From: Candidatus Omnitrophota bacterium
GTDB taxonomy: Bacteria; Omnitrophota; Omnitrophia; Omnitrophales; Aquincolibacteriaceae
Assembly: GCA_023247135.1 (NCBI GenBank)
Contig: JAHFHB010000001.1
Span: 1-24,702 of the forward strand
Reading direction: 5' to 3'
DNA: 24,702 bases
Shown here: piece after piece, positions 1 through 8,179 of the stretch
Numbering within the stretch: position 1 is the first letter of the stretch
Layout: every line of letters begins with the position of its first letter
Position numbers and translations under genes: made by a program
Notes under the pieces: model-generated
The model's database searches: none
Told to the model about the DNA's origin: nothing
Seen by the model: the letters and a program-made list of their open reading frames with translations, nothing else

Positions 1-63
1 TGCTGAGGTCAGCGCTATCTTCATTCATGATTCACATGGTGGAAGATAGCGCTGACCTCAGCA
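1..63. repeat. Perfect inverted repeat at the window edge (probable assembly or chimera artefact)
   Basis: Bases 1-22 are the exact reverse complement of bases 42-63, with a 19-base spacer. The right arm encodes EDSADLSN, which is ordinary conserved sequence of the MFS gene that continues from it, so the left arm is the likely intruder. A perfect fold-back starting at base 1 is typical of a contig end made by a fold-back or chimeric read. A true hairpin element inside a permease gene is less likely. Inference, not proof. Confidence 0.75.
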
Positions 64-932
64 ACGAGATCGCGCTCAATTCCTCAATTGTGAACGGAGC
101 CAGATTACTGGGGCCTTCCGTGGCGGGGCTGCTGATCGCGGCCTCCGGCGAAGGCATTTGTTTTTTGGTTGACGGGTTGAGTTATCTGGCGGTGATTTAT
201 TGCCTTTACGCGATGACAATACGCAAAGTTGATTTTAAGCCGGCGGGGAATGTGCTGCAAAGCCTGCGCGAAGGCGTTGATTATGCGTTCGGTGCTGCTT
301 CACCCATCCGCTCCATTCTTCTTCTGCTCGCCATCGTCAGTTTTATGGGACTGCCTTACATGATGCTGATGCCGATTTTCGCCGACCGGCTGGCGGGCGG
401 AGGCCCCAAAATTTTAGGCTTTCTCATGGGCTCCGCAGGCCTGGGCGCGCTCACAGCCGGGCTGTCTCTGGCGGCTAGGAAACATGTGCGCGGACTTGTA
501 CGCTGGATGCCGCTTTCTACCGCGATTTTTGGTTTTAGCCTGATCCTGTTTGCTTTCTCGCACACACTTTGGTTTTCACTACCGCTGACCGTTGTGGCCG
601 GTTACGGCATGATGATGGAAATGGCCGCGAGTAATACGGTGCTGCAGACGATTGTGGATGACAATAAGCGCGGCCGCGTGATGAGTTTTTACACGATGTC
701 TTTTGTGGGGATGGCGCCGCTCGGCAGTTTGTGGGCGGGTTTTCTTGCCCAAAAAATCGGAGCCGACCACACCCTCATGATCGGCGGAACGGCCTGCCTG
801 ACCGGCGCACTGTTTTTTTCTCTCGAAATCCCACGCCTGCGCGAACTTATCCGGCCCATTTACATTCGTAAAGGCATTATTCAGAAGGCGCTGGCGGGTG
901 TGCAGGCGGCCGCGGCACTCAGCGAAGACTAA
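27..932 (+). CDS. MFS transporter, C-terminal part (5' end missing)
   Basis: This is the C-terminal ~300 residues of a major facilitator superfamily permease of the MFS_3 (enterobactin-exporter-like) type. The segment MVEDSADLSNEIALNSS, followed by a Gly/Pro/Ala-rich helix (GARLLGPSVAGLLIA), is the classic motif of this group. At least six further hydrophobic helices follow and the chain ends naturally in a charged tail. Family members run to about 400-420 residues, so roughly 100 N-terminal residues are absent. The frame is open to base 3, but bases 1-22 belong to a fold-back artefact, so the ATG at 27 is only the first visible Met. Homologous sequence (SFMIH) appears to begin just before it. 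The substrate cannot be predicted; exporters of small hydrophobic compounds dominate the family. Confidence 0.85.
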   Translation: MIHMVEDSADLSNEIALNSSIVNGARLLGPSVAGLLIAASGEGICFLVDGLSYLAVIYCLYAMTIRKVDFKPAGNVLQSLREGVDYAFGAASPIRSILLLLAIVSFMGLPYMMLMPIFADRLAGGGPKILGFLMGSAGLGALTAGLSLAARKHVRGLVRWMPLSTAIFGFSLILFAFSHTLWFSLPLTVVAGYGMMMEMAASNTVLQTIVDDNKRGRVMSFYTMSFVGMAPLGSLWAGFLAQKIGADHTLMIGGTACLTGALFFSLEIPRLRELIRPIYIRKGIIQKALAGVQAAAALSED

Positions 933-1057
933 CCTGTGTTTGCAGCCGCCGTTACCGGGTGGGTACGGTTTTCTGTAACTTATGCCGATAAATGCACTTA
1001 GCCCACACTTAAAAATTTTACCTTTGAATAGGCCGGGTGTTAGGGCCCCAAAAGAGG

Positions 1058-1063
1058 TATAAT
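1058..1063 (+). promoter_or_regulatory. Possible -10 box for the first desaturase gene
   Basis: A perfect TATAAT lies 35 bp before the start codon of the desaturase gene, in the 165-bp gap after the MFS gene. No convincing -35 hexamer sits 16-18 bp upstream (the best nearby TTGAAT at 1024-1029 is too far away). It is therefore a weak or activator-dependent promoter candidate. Confidence 0.35.
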
Positions 1064-1097
1064 TCAAGTAGTCATCGTTAGGTGAGAGGAGCATTTT

Positions 1098-2267
1098 ATG
1101 GAAGTTGTCAATTCAGTTAGAAAGACGATTTGGTTTAATATCGGCTTTTTTGCCGTCACGACCGTTCTCGGTGTGATCGGATGGCCGCTGTATGCCTGGC
1201 ATCATGGGGTTTCGGGTGCGGAACTGGCTCTGTTTGTTTTTTATGTTTGGGCCACTGGCTTGGGGATTACGGTCGGTTATCACCGTCTTTTTGCGCATAC
1301 CACCTACAAGGCTAACCCAGTCATTCGTTTTCTTCTTTTATTCTTCGGGGCGGCCGCTTTTGAACAGACGGCTTTGGACTGGGCATCCCAGCACCGCGAT
1401 CATCACCGCTATGTGGATACGGACATGGATCCCTACAGCATTAAAAAGGGATTTTTCTACGCCCACATCGGCTGGCTGATTTTCTGGAAACACAAAATTC
1501 ATTACGAGAATGCGCTGGATTTACAGAAAGACCCGATGGTGATGCATCAGCATAAAAATTACCTGCTTTGGTGCGCCGGCGCGGGCATCGTCACGCCGGT
1601 GTTGATCGGCGCTTGTTTCGGGCATGCGCTTGGCGCGTTTTTGCTTGCCGTGTGTCTGAGAATCACGTTTGTGTATCACTCCACTTTCTGCATTAATTCA
1701 GTCTGTCACATGTTCGGCAAGTCGACTTACGATGTGAACGCGACGGCCAAGGATCATTGGCTTGTGGCGCTGGTTACCTTTGGCGAAGGCTACCACAATT
1801 TTCACCACAAGTTTCCCGTGGACTACCGCAACGGCATCCGCTGGTTCGATTTTGATCCAAGCAAATGGCTTATCCGCGGCATGGCTTTTTTGGGTTTAGT
1901 GCACGAGTTGAAACGCACGTCAAAGTTCAGAATTCTCGAAGCCCGTCTGGCTGGTGAAAAAGCGAGTACGAGCCACCTGCTTCAGGGTTTTGCCATGCAG
2001 CCGTTCGTTGCCAAACCGCTTGAACAGCTTCAGGCTCAGTACGTGCTTGTGCGTCAGCGGCTTGAGGGGTGGGAGGATGCCGTCCGGAATTATCGCGTTC
2101 TCGTGAAAGAACAGATGGCGGCCCATTCCGAAGAAATCAAGCTTGCAGCCGGCCAGAAAATTCGCGAAGCCCATGAGCATTTTCAGCAGGCCTACGGCCA
2201 ATGGCGCGAACTGATCAGCCTGCCGCCTTTGCAGCTCCAGCTTTCCCTTTCCGCCATTCCCGCTTAA
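1098..2267 (+). CDS. Membrane acyl-CoA (delta-9-type) fatty acid desaturase with C-terminal extension
   Basis: This is an integral-membrane di-iron desaturase of the stearoyl-CoA desaturase/DesC family. It should insert a cis double bond into acyl chains using O2 and an electron donor. All three histidine boxes are present: HRLFAH (H62, H67), HRDHH (H99-H103) and GEGYHNFHH (H233-H237). The usual NSVCH motif lies at 200-204 and hydrophobic helices flank the boxes. The catalytic part ends near residue 285, where the two other desaturases in this window stop. A further ~100 residues follow that are charged, Gln/Glu-rich and probably helical (coiled-coil-like). The start has a good Shine-Dalgarno (GAGAGGAG) about 8 bases upstream. 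The cytosine deaminase gene begins only 20 bp downstream, suggesting cotranscription. The exact double-bond position and the role of the tail are unknown. Confidence 0.93.
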   Translation: MEVVNSVRKTIWFNIGFFAVTTVLGVIGWPLYAWHHGVSGAELALFVFYVWATGLGITVGYHRLFAHTTYKANPVIRFLLLFFGAAAFEQTALDWASQHRDHHRYVDTDMDPYSIKKGFFYAHIGWLIFWKHKIHYENALDLQKDPMVMHQHKNYLLWCAGAGIVTPVLIGACFGHALGAFLLAVCLRITFVYHSTFCINSVCHMFGKSTYDVNATAKDHWLVALVTFGEGYHNFHHKFPVDYRNGIRWFDFDPSKWLIRGMAFLGLVHELKRTSKFRILEARLAGEKASTSHLLQGFAMQPFVAKPLEQLQAQYVLVRQRLEGWEDAVRNYRVLVKEQMAAHSEEIKLAAGQKIREAHEHFQQAYGQWRELISLPPLQLQLSLSAIPA

Positions 2268-2287
2268 CGAATCTGCCGGAGTTTTTT

Positions 2288-2734
2288 ATGAGCGAACATG
2301 ATCCATTCATGACGGCTGCGATTGAGGAAGCGCGCAGGGGACTTGCGGAAGGCGGCATTCCGATCGGTTCGGTGCTGGTCAAAGACGGCGCGATCCTCGG
2401 GCGCGGGCACAACCGGCGCGTGCAAAAGAAATCGGCCGTGCTGCATGCGGAAATGGATTGCCTGGAAAACGCGGGCCGGCTCAAAGCCGCCGATTATCAA
2501 AAGTGCGTGATTTATTCCACGCTTTCGCCCTGCGATATGTGCACGGGCACGATCCTGCTTTACAAAATTCCCACGGTTGTGATCGGCGAGAACGAAACTT
2601 TTCAGGGGCCCGAAGGCTATTCGCAAAGCCGGGGCGTGAAACTGATCAACCTTCAGTCCGAAGAATGCAAGCGGCTCATGCGTGATTTCATCCGCCAGCG
2701 GCCGGAACTCTGGAATGAGGATATCGGCGTTTAG
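2288..2734 (+). CDS. Cytosine deaminase, yeast FCY1 type (CDA-fold zinc hydrolase)
   Basis: Predicted to deaminate cytosine to uracil plus ammonia for pyrimidine salvage. The zinc site is complete: HAE (H53, E55 as proton shuttle) and PCDMC (C82, C85). The match to the fungal FCY1 subgroup goes beyond the general deaminase fold: VPIG/IPIG-like N-terminus, LGRGHN, LENAGRL, STLSPCDMCTG, VGEN, and the C-terminal RPELWNEDIG, which corresponds to the fungal RPxxWFEDIG. At 148 residues it is close to yeast (~158). The ATG at 2288 was chosen because CCGGAG lies 6 bases upstream; a longer frame from 2201 would overlap the desaturase. It is unrelated to the amidohydrolase-type CodA of E. coli. Guanine or other nucleobase deaminase activity is possible but less likely. 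Confidence 0.9.
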   Translation: MSEHDPFMTAAIEEARRGLAEGGIPIGSVLVKDGAILGRGHNRRVQKKSAVLHAEMDCLENAGRLKAADYQKCVIYSTLSPCDMCTGTILLYKIPTVVIGENETFQGPEGYSQSRGVKLINLQSEECKRLMRDFIRQRPELWNEDIGV

Positions 2735-2792
2735 CCTCAAACGAATCCAGACGGTCCGTGGGTTTAAACGCTGTCACAAGAGACCGGTGAAG

Positions 2793-3176
2793 ATGCGTAG
2801 ACTAAAATCCCCTTTTAGTTTTGTCATTCTGGGCAGCCTTTTTCTTTTCTGCGGCTTTTTGAGCCGGTCCAAAAAATCATCGGATGAAATGACAGTCGTT
2901 TTAAACGGCAGTCAGCCCTACGCCCACCAATACTACGAGACCCAAGATAAAAACAAAGTGACGGTGTTCGGACAAATTTACCGGCCGAGGCCGGATCTCG
3001 CGGTGATGGAAATCCTGACCGACAATGGCCAACCCCTGGATGTAGTATCTGTCAGAATTAAAACCAAGGATGGTAAAACAGTGGCGGGGCAAGTGCGCCG
3101 CTTGCCATTTGATTTTATGCCCACGGCCAGAAAAAATTATCAACCTCCGGAAAGCCCCAGTGAAGTTCGCGGCTAA
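2793..3176 (+). CDS. Small exported protein of unknown function
   Basis: This encodes a 127-residue protein with a basic start and a hydrophobic stretch (about residues 7-22, SFVILGSLFLFCGF) that looks like a signal peptide or N-terminal anchor. A short beta-rich region follows (about 35-110), ending in a Pro/basic tail. No recognised family. The ATG at 2793 was chosen because GGTGAAG precedes it and the signal sequence follows directly; an upstream in-frame start would run into the deaminase gene. Its 3' end overlaps the start of the 1332-aa gene by about 17 bases, so the two are probably translationally coupled and made together. A Cys inside the hydrophobic run (LFCGF) resembles a poor lipobox, but I do not call it a lipoprotein. 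Confidence 0.7.
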   Translation: MRRLKSPFSFVILGSLFLFCGFLSRSKKSSDEMTVVLNGSQPYAHQYYETQDKNKVTVFGQIYRPRPDLAVMEILTDNGQPLDVVSVRIKTKDGKTVAGQVRRLPFDFMPTARKNYQPPESPSEVRG

Positions 3177-6100
3177 AGTTTTGCTTGTGCTGATGGCCTG
3201 CGCTCTGGCGCTCCCTTCTTGCCCGGCTTTTGCCAATGAAGATGACGGGGAGCCGCGGGTCAACACGGGCGGCGAAGGCGGCGGCTCCAGAGGAGGGGGA
3301 GGCAATACGGCAGCGGTGGCTCTCGAAGCTGCCACCTTGATTTACCAAGTCATGAAGCACAGAAATGATAAAGACTCTTCGGGGCCCCGGCAAATCCCGC
3401 CGCCATCGGTGATTACGGTCGTAGAGTTTCCCATCGATCCGCACTTTGACGGGGGTGCGACGGTAGAAATTGAAGCGAAGCAAAACGGCAAGGCCGTCAC
3501 TTATGAAATTCCTGCGACGATTACACCGGCGGACAAAAAGCCGTGCTGTGAATTGACCTCGCTGACATTCACTAACCTCTGGCAGGAAGAAGTGGAAGTT
3601 CAGGTGCGAGGAGCCAAAAGCCAAAAACTGGCGTCCGGCCAATCTGCAGAATTCAGCGGCAACTTTGGCGAGTGCACGCGCCTCTCGGTTGTCGGAAAGA
3701 ACGGCTCTAAACTTGCCGAGGACGTGCCCTTGTGCTGCAAGGATCTGGCCGCGGGGAAAACGCCTTCTTTTGAGGCAGTCCGGCTGTTGGGTTTTAAGTT
3801 TAAAAACAAGGAAAACTGTCCCGGAGAAAATCAGCCGCCGCCCCCGAAGGCCCCGGAACCGCAAAAAACTCCGCCGGAAGATGAAAGAACGCCGTGGATG
3901 CCGCCACTGCCTAAAATGCCCCCCATGCCGAAGGAAGGCCAGCCGCCTGCCAAGACCCCGCCGGAGGATGAAAGAACACCGTGGATGCCGCCGCTGCCCA
4001 AGATGCCCCCGATGCCCAAAGGGGGTACGACCGTTCAGCCGCCGCCTGCTGAGGTCCCGCCGGTTTGCCGCTGCGAGTGCCAGACCGAATGGGGCGAAGG
4101 CACCAAGCCGCATGCCGAGTGGGTGCTGCCGCAGGGCCAGAACGTTATTCGCATCAATGAGCATGCGGGATTTAAAATCGAGGCTTGGGATTTTGATGTG
4201 CTGGCCAAGAAATGTAAAGCAGCCGACAGCGGGCTTTATCGTCTCAAAAACCTGCTGCTGGAAGATGCCATGAAATACACATGGACGGTGGAAGGTGCTG
4301 AAATCGTCGGGAAAAACGACGGACCCGCATTGTTAATCAAGGCCGGCAAAAAACCGGGGTGGATTGAAATCCGGGCGGAGGTGACGGATCAGGGCGGCAA
4401 GACGAAAGACAAACCTGCGCCGATTGTTTTGAAAGCAAAAGTAGAAGTCGTCGCTGTCAATGGTTCCAGAAAAACCGGTGCTGCGTCGGCCGCCGCGGCG
4501 CTTTCCAGAAAAGACGCGGAAAGAACAGCTCTTGAGGCCGCGCTGAAAGCTGAAGAGTCCAGCCATCAAAGCGGCGCATGCAGTCTTGAGCTGGATTGGG
4601 CGCAAAAGGAGGGGCTGAAGCTTTATTTGAAACAAGGGGTGCGTTCACCGCGGCCCGTGCTTTGTGTCAATGACGTGACTCTTATCGATGCGCGCGCGCA
4701 AGATTTCGATGTGCTTCAGGCGCAGTGCGGCTCTGAAGCCTTGCAGTGTCCAAAAACCAAAGAGACTCTGGATGATCCTGCGCATTACGACTGGAAGCCG
4801 GACGCAGGGCTGTGTTTAGCGGATTATCAGGGAGCTTCTGAAATTTATGAAGCGCCGGTTGCGGCGGCGCCGGTTAAGATTGAGGCCAAGGTGACGGACA
4901 GCGCGCTGCAGCAAATCGATGATCCTCTGGTTTCTGACGCGCCGCTCAAGGTTTGTGAAATTAAAGACCGCTTTATTGAAGTGGCGGGTAAGAATAAAGG
5001 CAAGCAGGCCGCTGTTTGCCAGGGAGATCCTGTGATTTTTAAAGCCAAGCCCAATCCTGATGATGCGGACTGCCATAAGGAGCTTTTGTGGTTTGTTGAA
5101 GACCCGAAGGGCGAGCTGGCCGGCGTCAAAGAAGCCGTCAAAGATTATCCTTTTACCCCCAAAGACTCGGGCGTTTATCAGGCCACAGGCCGCTGCGGCT
5201 GCTGCAGCGAAGATGCGCTGCAGCTGAATGTGTGCACCGTGGGACCCATTGAAGCCAAGTACCTCGAAGAGGAAGCCTACGGGGAAGCCTTCCGTATTTG
5301 TTCTAACACCAAAGTGGAACTCAAAACGTCTGTGCCGGATATTCCGGCTTGCAAAAAACTAAAATGGATCATTACCCGCAGCAATGCCACTGTGTTTGAA
5401 GGTTCTGGCACCACGATTGAATACAATTTTCCGGCCATGGGGCGTTACCGTATTCGTGTGGAGAATGAAGACCCTGCGATGCAGTCTTGCGGCCAGCAGG
5501 TGGATGCCGAAGTTGGCGAGATCAATTCGGATTCGATCGAGAAAGCGGTTTGTCTGGAAGAAACACCGCAGACCGCGGGTGTGGATGTAGACAGGCCCGG
5601 TTCAGGAACGCGCAATTGGCAGATGGAGTTTGAAGTTTTTGATCCGAAAAAAGCCCTGGTTTCCGTAACCAGCCGGGGTGATTATCAGCCGAAAATCATG
5701 GTGCCCACCAAAGGCGATGGCCGTGCGGCATTTTTCTACCGGGCCAAACTGCGCAGTCTGGCGCTCAAAGACCAGCAGCTCATGATCCGCGTTCTCTCCC
5801 CTCAGGGCAGCGAGCTTTGCCACAAGGAAATTCAGCTTACGCATCATCAAGTCAGCGGCGTCAGCGTGAGCGGCACCGATGGCAATTGGGTGCAGGACCG
5901 CCTCTACCCGGACGGCCAAAGCGTTGAGGATCCGCTCTTTCACGACAAGGTCGTGGTGCATGCCAAATTACAGCCGTTGCCTGAAAAACCTAAAAACATT
6001 TATTTTTCTGCTTTTGATATCGACGACCCCTCGGATGATCCTGCCGTGGATTTAAACGGCAGCCGGGGCTATGATAACCGGGGTAATCCCAACATCGGGA

Positions 6101-7158
6101 CGTTTGAGCAGAGCGTCAGCAGCACCTCAGCGCAGGGGCAGGCCGCAGTGGCTTTTCATGCCACGCATCAACCCGGCGATAACTTTGAAATGGCCGCGGC
6201 TTGCCAGCAAAAAACGGTTGAAGATATGGCGCTGATGGATGCCAACGGCCGGGCGCTTGTTTTTCCGGATGGCAGTTTTGTTCCGGATGAGAATATCAGC
6301 CCGCCGTTTATTGTGTGGCGCAAACTGCATGTCGAACGTGATTCGATGGCCGCGGCCGACGAGATTGTCTATACGGGGAAGGTCAAATCCGTCAGCCCCA
6401 AAGGAAAATTGAGCGTGATCGAACTGGACCGTAACTTCTCCGACAGTGAAAATGAGGGCAAGGAAGATTATTTTACGGACGGAAGGATCGTGGTAGGTGC
6501 CGTCAGTCTCAAAGTGCTCTTTAGCAGTAACAATCCCTGGTTTTTAAACGATGAAGTGATTGTCCGGGGCAACATCTCTCAGGACATGGCGGGCCAGCCA
6601 TACAGACTTTACGAAGATGATGATGAAACCCTCTTGCCTCAAACTTTGGATACCTCCCTTTTGGCGGAGGCTATGAAAGAAGCTTTTGTGGAAGTGACTG
6701 TTGAGGAAGCCATGACGCAAAACGACGTGCCTTTTCAGAGGCATCTGGGCCAGTGGGAAATCTCTCCGGCGGATGTTATTTCCGCGGTCCTGCCTACCCG
6801 GCAGCTCAAGCCTCGCGAGAATTATTGGGGGGTGACCCTGCTGACCGCTTTTGAACCCGGCACGGATGAAGACGGCGATCCTTTTTCGGACGGCTGGGTA
6901 GCGGGTATTGCCGAAGCGTTGAGGGGAAATTTTAACGCCGCGCTCTTTTTCCCGGAAATATTCCGTGAGATATCACGGAGTAAAAAGATTGCCTATGAAC
7001 CTATTGTGCGGCTTGTCGTCGCGCACGAAGTCGGCCACACACAGAACGGACAGCATGAGGACGGTGAAATCATGGCCGCGGGCAAAGCGAACACGTTTCA
7101 GTCCAGACATTACAGCGGGAAAACGATCTACACTCTAAGAGAGGATAAAGCCCCATGA
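3160..7158 (+). CDS. Very long secreted protein with Ig/PKD-like repeats and a C-terminal metzincin-like zinc protease signature
   Basis: This encodes a 1332-residue exported protein. The GTG start gives a clean signal peptide (basic n-region KFAAK, hydrophobic core LLVLMACALAL, cleavage near AFA/NE at residue 25); the earlier ATG at 3070 does not. Visible regions are: a Gly-rich stretch (~30-47); a Cys-rich part with CCEL and CCKD; a Pro-rich linker with a 23-residue unit repeated exactly (236-258 and 265-287); a CRCEC motif; two divergent beta repeats (each DFDVL...C... then a Tyr-x-Trp segment, ending in IEIRAEVTD or VKIEAKVTD) resembling Ig/PKD folds; more Cys-rich Ig-like segments (CGCC); and a C-terminal domain with HEVGHTQNGQH (H1289, E1290, H1293, H1299) followed by EIM (M1305). 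This fits a metzincin zinc site and Met-turn, with Asn replacing the usual Gly. The substrate is unknown. The next gene overlaps by ATGA. Confidence 0.75.
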   Translation: MKFAAKVLLVLMACALALPSCPAFANEDDGEPRVNTGGEGGGSRGGGGNTAAVALEAATLIYQVMKHRNDKDSSGPRQIPPPSVITVVEFPIDPHFDGGATVEIEAKQNGKAVTYEIPATITPADKKPCCELTSLTFTNLWQEEVEVQVRGAKSQKLASGQSAEFSGNFGECTRLSVVGKNGSKLAEDVPLCCKDLAAGKTPSFEAVRLLGFKFKNKENCPGENQPPPPKAPEPQKTPPEDERTPWMPPLPKMPPMPKEGQPPAKTPPEDERTPWMPPLPKMPPMPKGGTTVQPPPAEVPPVCRCECQTEWGEGTKPHAEWVLPQGQNVIRINEHAGFKIEAWDFDVLAKKCKAADSGLYRLKNLLLEDAMKYTWTVEGAEIVGKNDGPALLIKAGKKPGWIEIRAEVTDQGGKTKDKPAPIVLKAKVEVVAVNGSRKTGAASAAAALSRKDAERTALEAALKAEESSHQSGACSLELDWAQKEGLKLYLKQGVRSPRPVLCVNDVTLIDARAQDFDVLQAQCGSEALQCPKTKETLDDPAHYDWKPDAGLCLADYQGASEIYEAPVAAAPVKIEAKVTDSALQQIDDPLVSDAPLKVCEIKDRFIEVAGKNKGKQAAVCQGDPVIFKAKPNPDDADCHKELLWFVEDPKGELAGVKEAVKDYPFTPKDSGVYQATGRCGCCSEDALQLNVCTVGPIEAKYLEEEAYGEAFRICSNTKVELKTSVPDIPACKKLKWIITRSNATVFEGSGTTIEYNFPAMGRYRIRVENEDPAMQSCGQQVDAEVGEINSDSIEKAVCLEETPQTAGVDVDRPGSGTRNWQMEFEVFDPKKALVSVTSRGDYQPKIMVPTKGDGRAAFFYRAKLRSLALKDQQLMIRVLSPQGSELCHKEIQLTHHQVSGVSVSGTDGNWVQDRLYPDGQSVEDPLFHDKVVVHAKLQPLPEKPKNIYFSAFDIDDPSDDPAVDLNGSRGYDNRGNPNIGTFEQSVSSTSAQGQAAVAFHATHQPGDNFEMAAACQQKTVEDMALMDANGRALVFPDGSFVPDENISPPFIVWRKLHVERDSMAAADEIVYTGKVKSVSPKGKLSVIELDRNFSDSENEGKEDYFTDGRIVVGAVSLKVLFSSNNPWFLNDEVIVRGNISQDMAGQPYRLYEDDDETLLPQTLDTSLLAEAMKEAFVEVTVEEAMTQNDVPFQRHLGQWEISPADVISAVLPTRQLKPRENYWGVTLLTAFEPGTDEDGDPFSDGWVAGIAEALRGNFNAALFFPEIFREISRSKKIAYEPIVRLVVAHEVGHTQNGQHEDGEIMAAGKANTFQSRHYSGKTIYTLREDKAP
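3865..4020 (+). repeat. In-gene Pro-rich tandem repeat (2 x 23 aa, period 29 aa)
   Basis: Two copies (3865-3933 and 3952-4020) encode the identical 23 residues beginning KTPPEDERTPWMPP and ending LPKMPPMPK, separated by six linker residues. The DNA copies differ at several synonymous positions (for example CCGCCGGAAGATG versus CCGCCGGAGGATG). The duplication is therefore not recent and the amino-acid sequence appears to be maintained. It probably forms an extended spacer between the N-terminal Cys-rich region and the Ig-like repeats. Confidence 0.9.
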
Positions 7159-8150
7159 AGATTTTCCGGTTTGGGGTCTTGACAGCTTTGGGGATTCTAG
7201 CGAGCTCCGTGATTTTTGTTCTGCATGCCGCCAGCCCTGAGGATATCCGCTTGCATTTTGAGGCGCAGCCGGTCAAGGCGGCGCCTCTGGCCCCGCTTTT
7301 TTATACCGTAGAATTGAAAAATATTTCCGGCCAGCCCATCCTGTTTCAGGAATTCAGCCTGAACCCGCTGACGGGCATGCTCGCTTTTTATGTGCGTAAA
7401 AAAGGAACGGCTGAATTCAAACCCTGGGGCTATGAGCAAACCCGTTTTTACATCTTAAAAGAAAGGACCCTGGCCCCCGGCGAAGCCGTGGCGGCCGAAG
7501 GGGCTTTGCTTTACGATGAACTCAGCCGTTCGTTCCCACTTTTAGAACCCGGAGAGTACGAGGTCAAGGCGCGCTTTCATTCCGGAGCAGACGGCCTGGA
7601 GCAAGACTCGGAAACCGTGACGATCACCGTTGTGCCGCCCTCAGCAGAAGAGGAACAAGCGGCCAAGGTGTTGCGCGGCGATCCCGAATTCAGCGAACGG
7701 CTTGTCCTGTTCGGGCTTCGCGAAACCGATGCGGCTCTGCTCGAACAAATCGCTGCTTTTTCTTCCGCCCGCCTCGGTCAATACGCCCTGTTCCGGCTGG
7801 GAGAATATTGGCTGACTCAGGCGGAACGCCTGTCGGATGCGCAGTCACGCAAACCCCTGGCTCAAAAAGCGCTGAATTATTTTCAGAAACTGGATGCCAA
7901 AGACCGCAGGCTTGCTTTCCGCAGCCGGTTTTTGTACAAAGCCGGTTACGCTTCCGGTCATCTTGACGATCCCGTCAAAGCTGTGCACGCCTATTGGGAT
8001 CCGCTGCTGAAGGAGTTTCCGGATTCTCCGCTGGCGACGAAAGCCCAAAAATACCTGAAGGCTCTGGAGGGCAGCGCCAGTTCCGAGGATACCCGTCTCA
8101 AGGATTACGCGATTGCCCTCATGAAAGCCCGCCAGAAAAAGCATCCTTGA
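7155..8150 (+). CDS. Exported protein with N-terminal beta domain and C-terminal TPR-like helices
   Basis: This encodes a 331-residue protein beginning with a signal peptide or anchor (hydrophobic core about 6-24, cleavage near LHA/AS). Residues ~30-150 look like an Ig-type beta sandwich (VELKNISGQPILF, LAPGEAV, EPGEYEVKARF), similar in style to bacterial protease-inhibitor or adhesion domains. Residues ~165-325 are helical with TPR-like spacing (RLGQYALFRLGEYW, AQKALNYFQKL, FPDSPLATKAQKYLKAL). The start overlaps the stop of the 1332-aa gene as ATGA, so it is coupled to it and probably acts with it in the periplasm or outside the cell. A role as chaperone, inhibitor or scaffold for the putative protease is inference from context only. 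No named family recognised. Confidence 0.75.
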   Translation: MKIFRFGVLTALGILASSVIFVLHAASPEDIRLHFEAQPVKAAPLAPLFYTVELKNISGQPILFQEFSLNPLTGMLAFYVRKKGTAEFKPWGYEQTRFYILKERTLAPGEAVAAEGALLYDELSRSFPLLEPGEYEVKARFHSGADGLEQDSETVTITVVPPSAEEEQAAKVLRGDPEFSERLVLFGLRETDAALLEQIAAFSSARLGQYALFRLGEYWLTQAERLSDAQSRKPLAQKALNYFQKLDAKDRRLAFRSRFLYKAGYASGHLDDPVKAVHAYWDPLLKEFPDSPLATKAQKYLKALEGSASSEDTRLKDYAIALMKARQKKHP

Positions 8151-8179
8151 CCCTGACAGCCCGCGAGGACTTTAGGAAC

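Noticed and set aside
3115..4164. 349-residue open frame on the minus strand inside the large secreted-protein gene
   Set aside because: It is Arg/His-rich, lacks a signal or domain, and is antisense to a well-supported gene with a signal peptide and motifs; a shadow of GC-rich codons.
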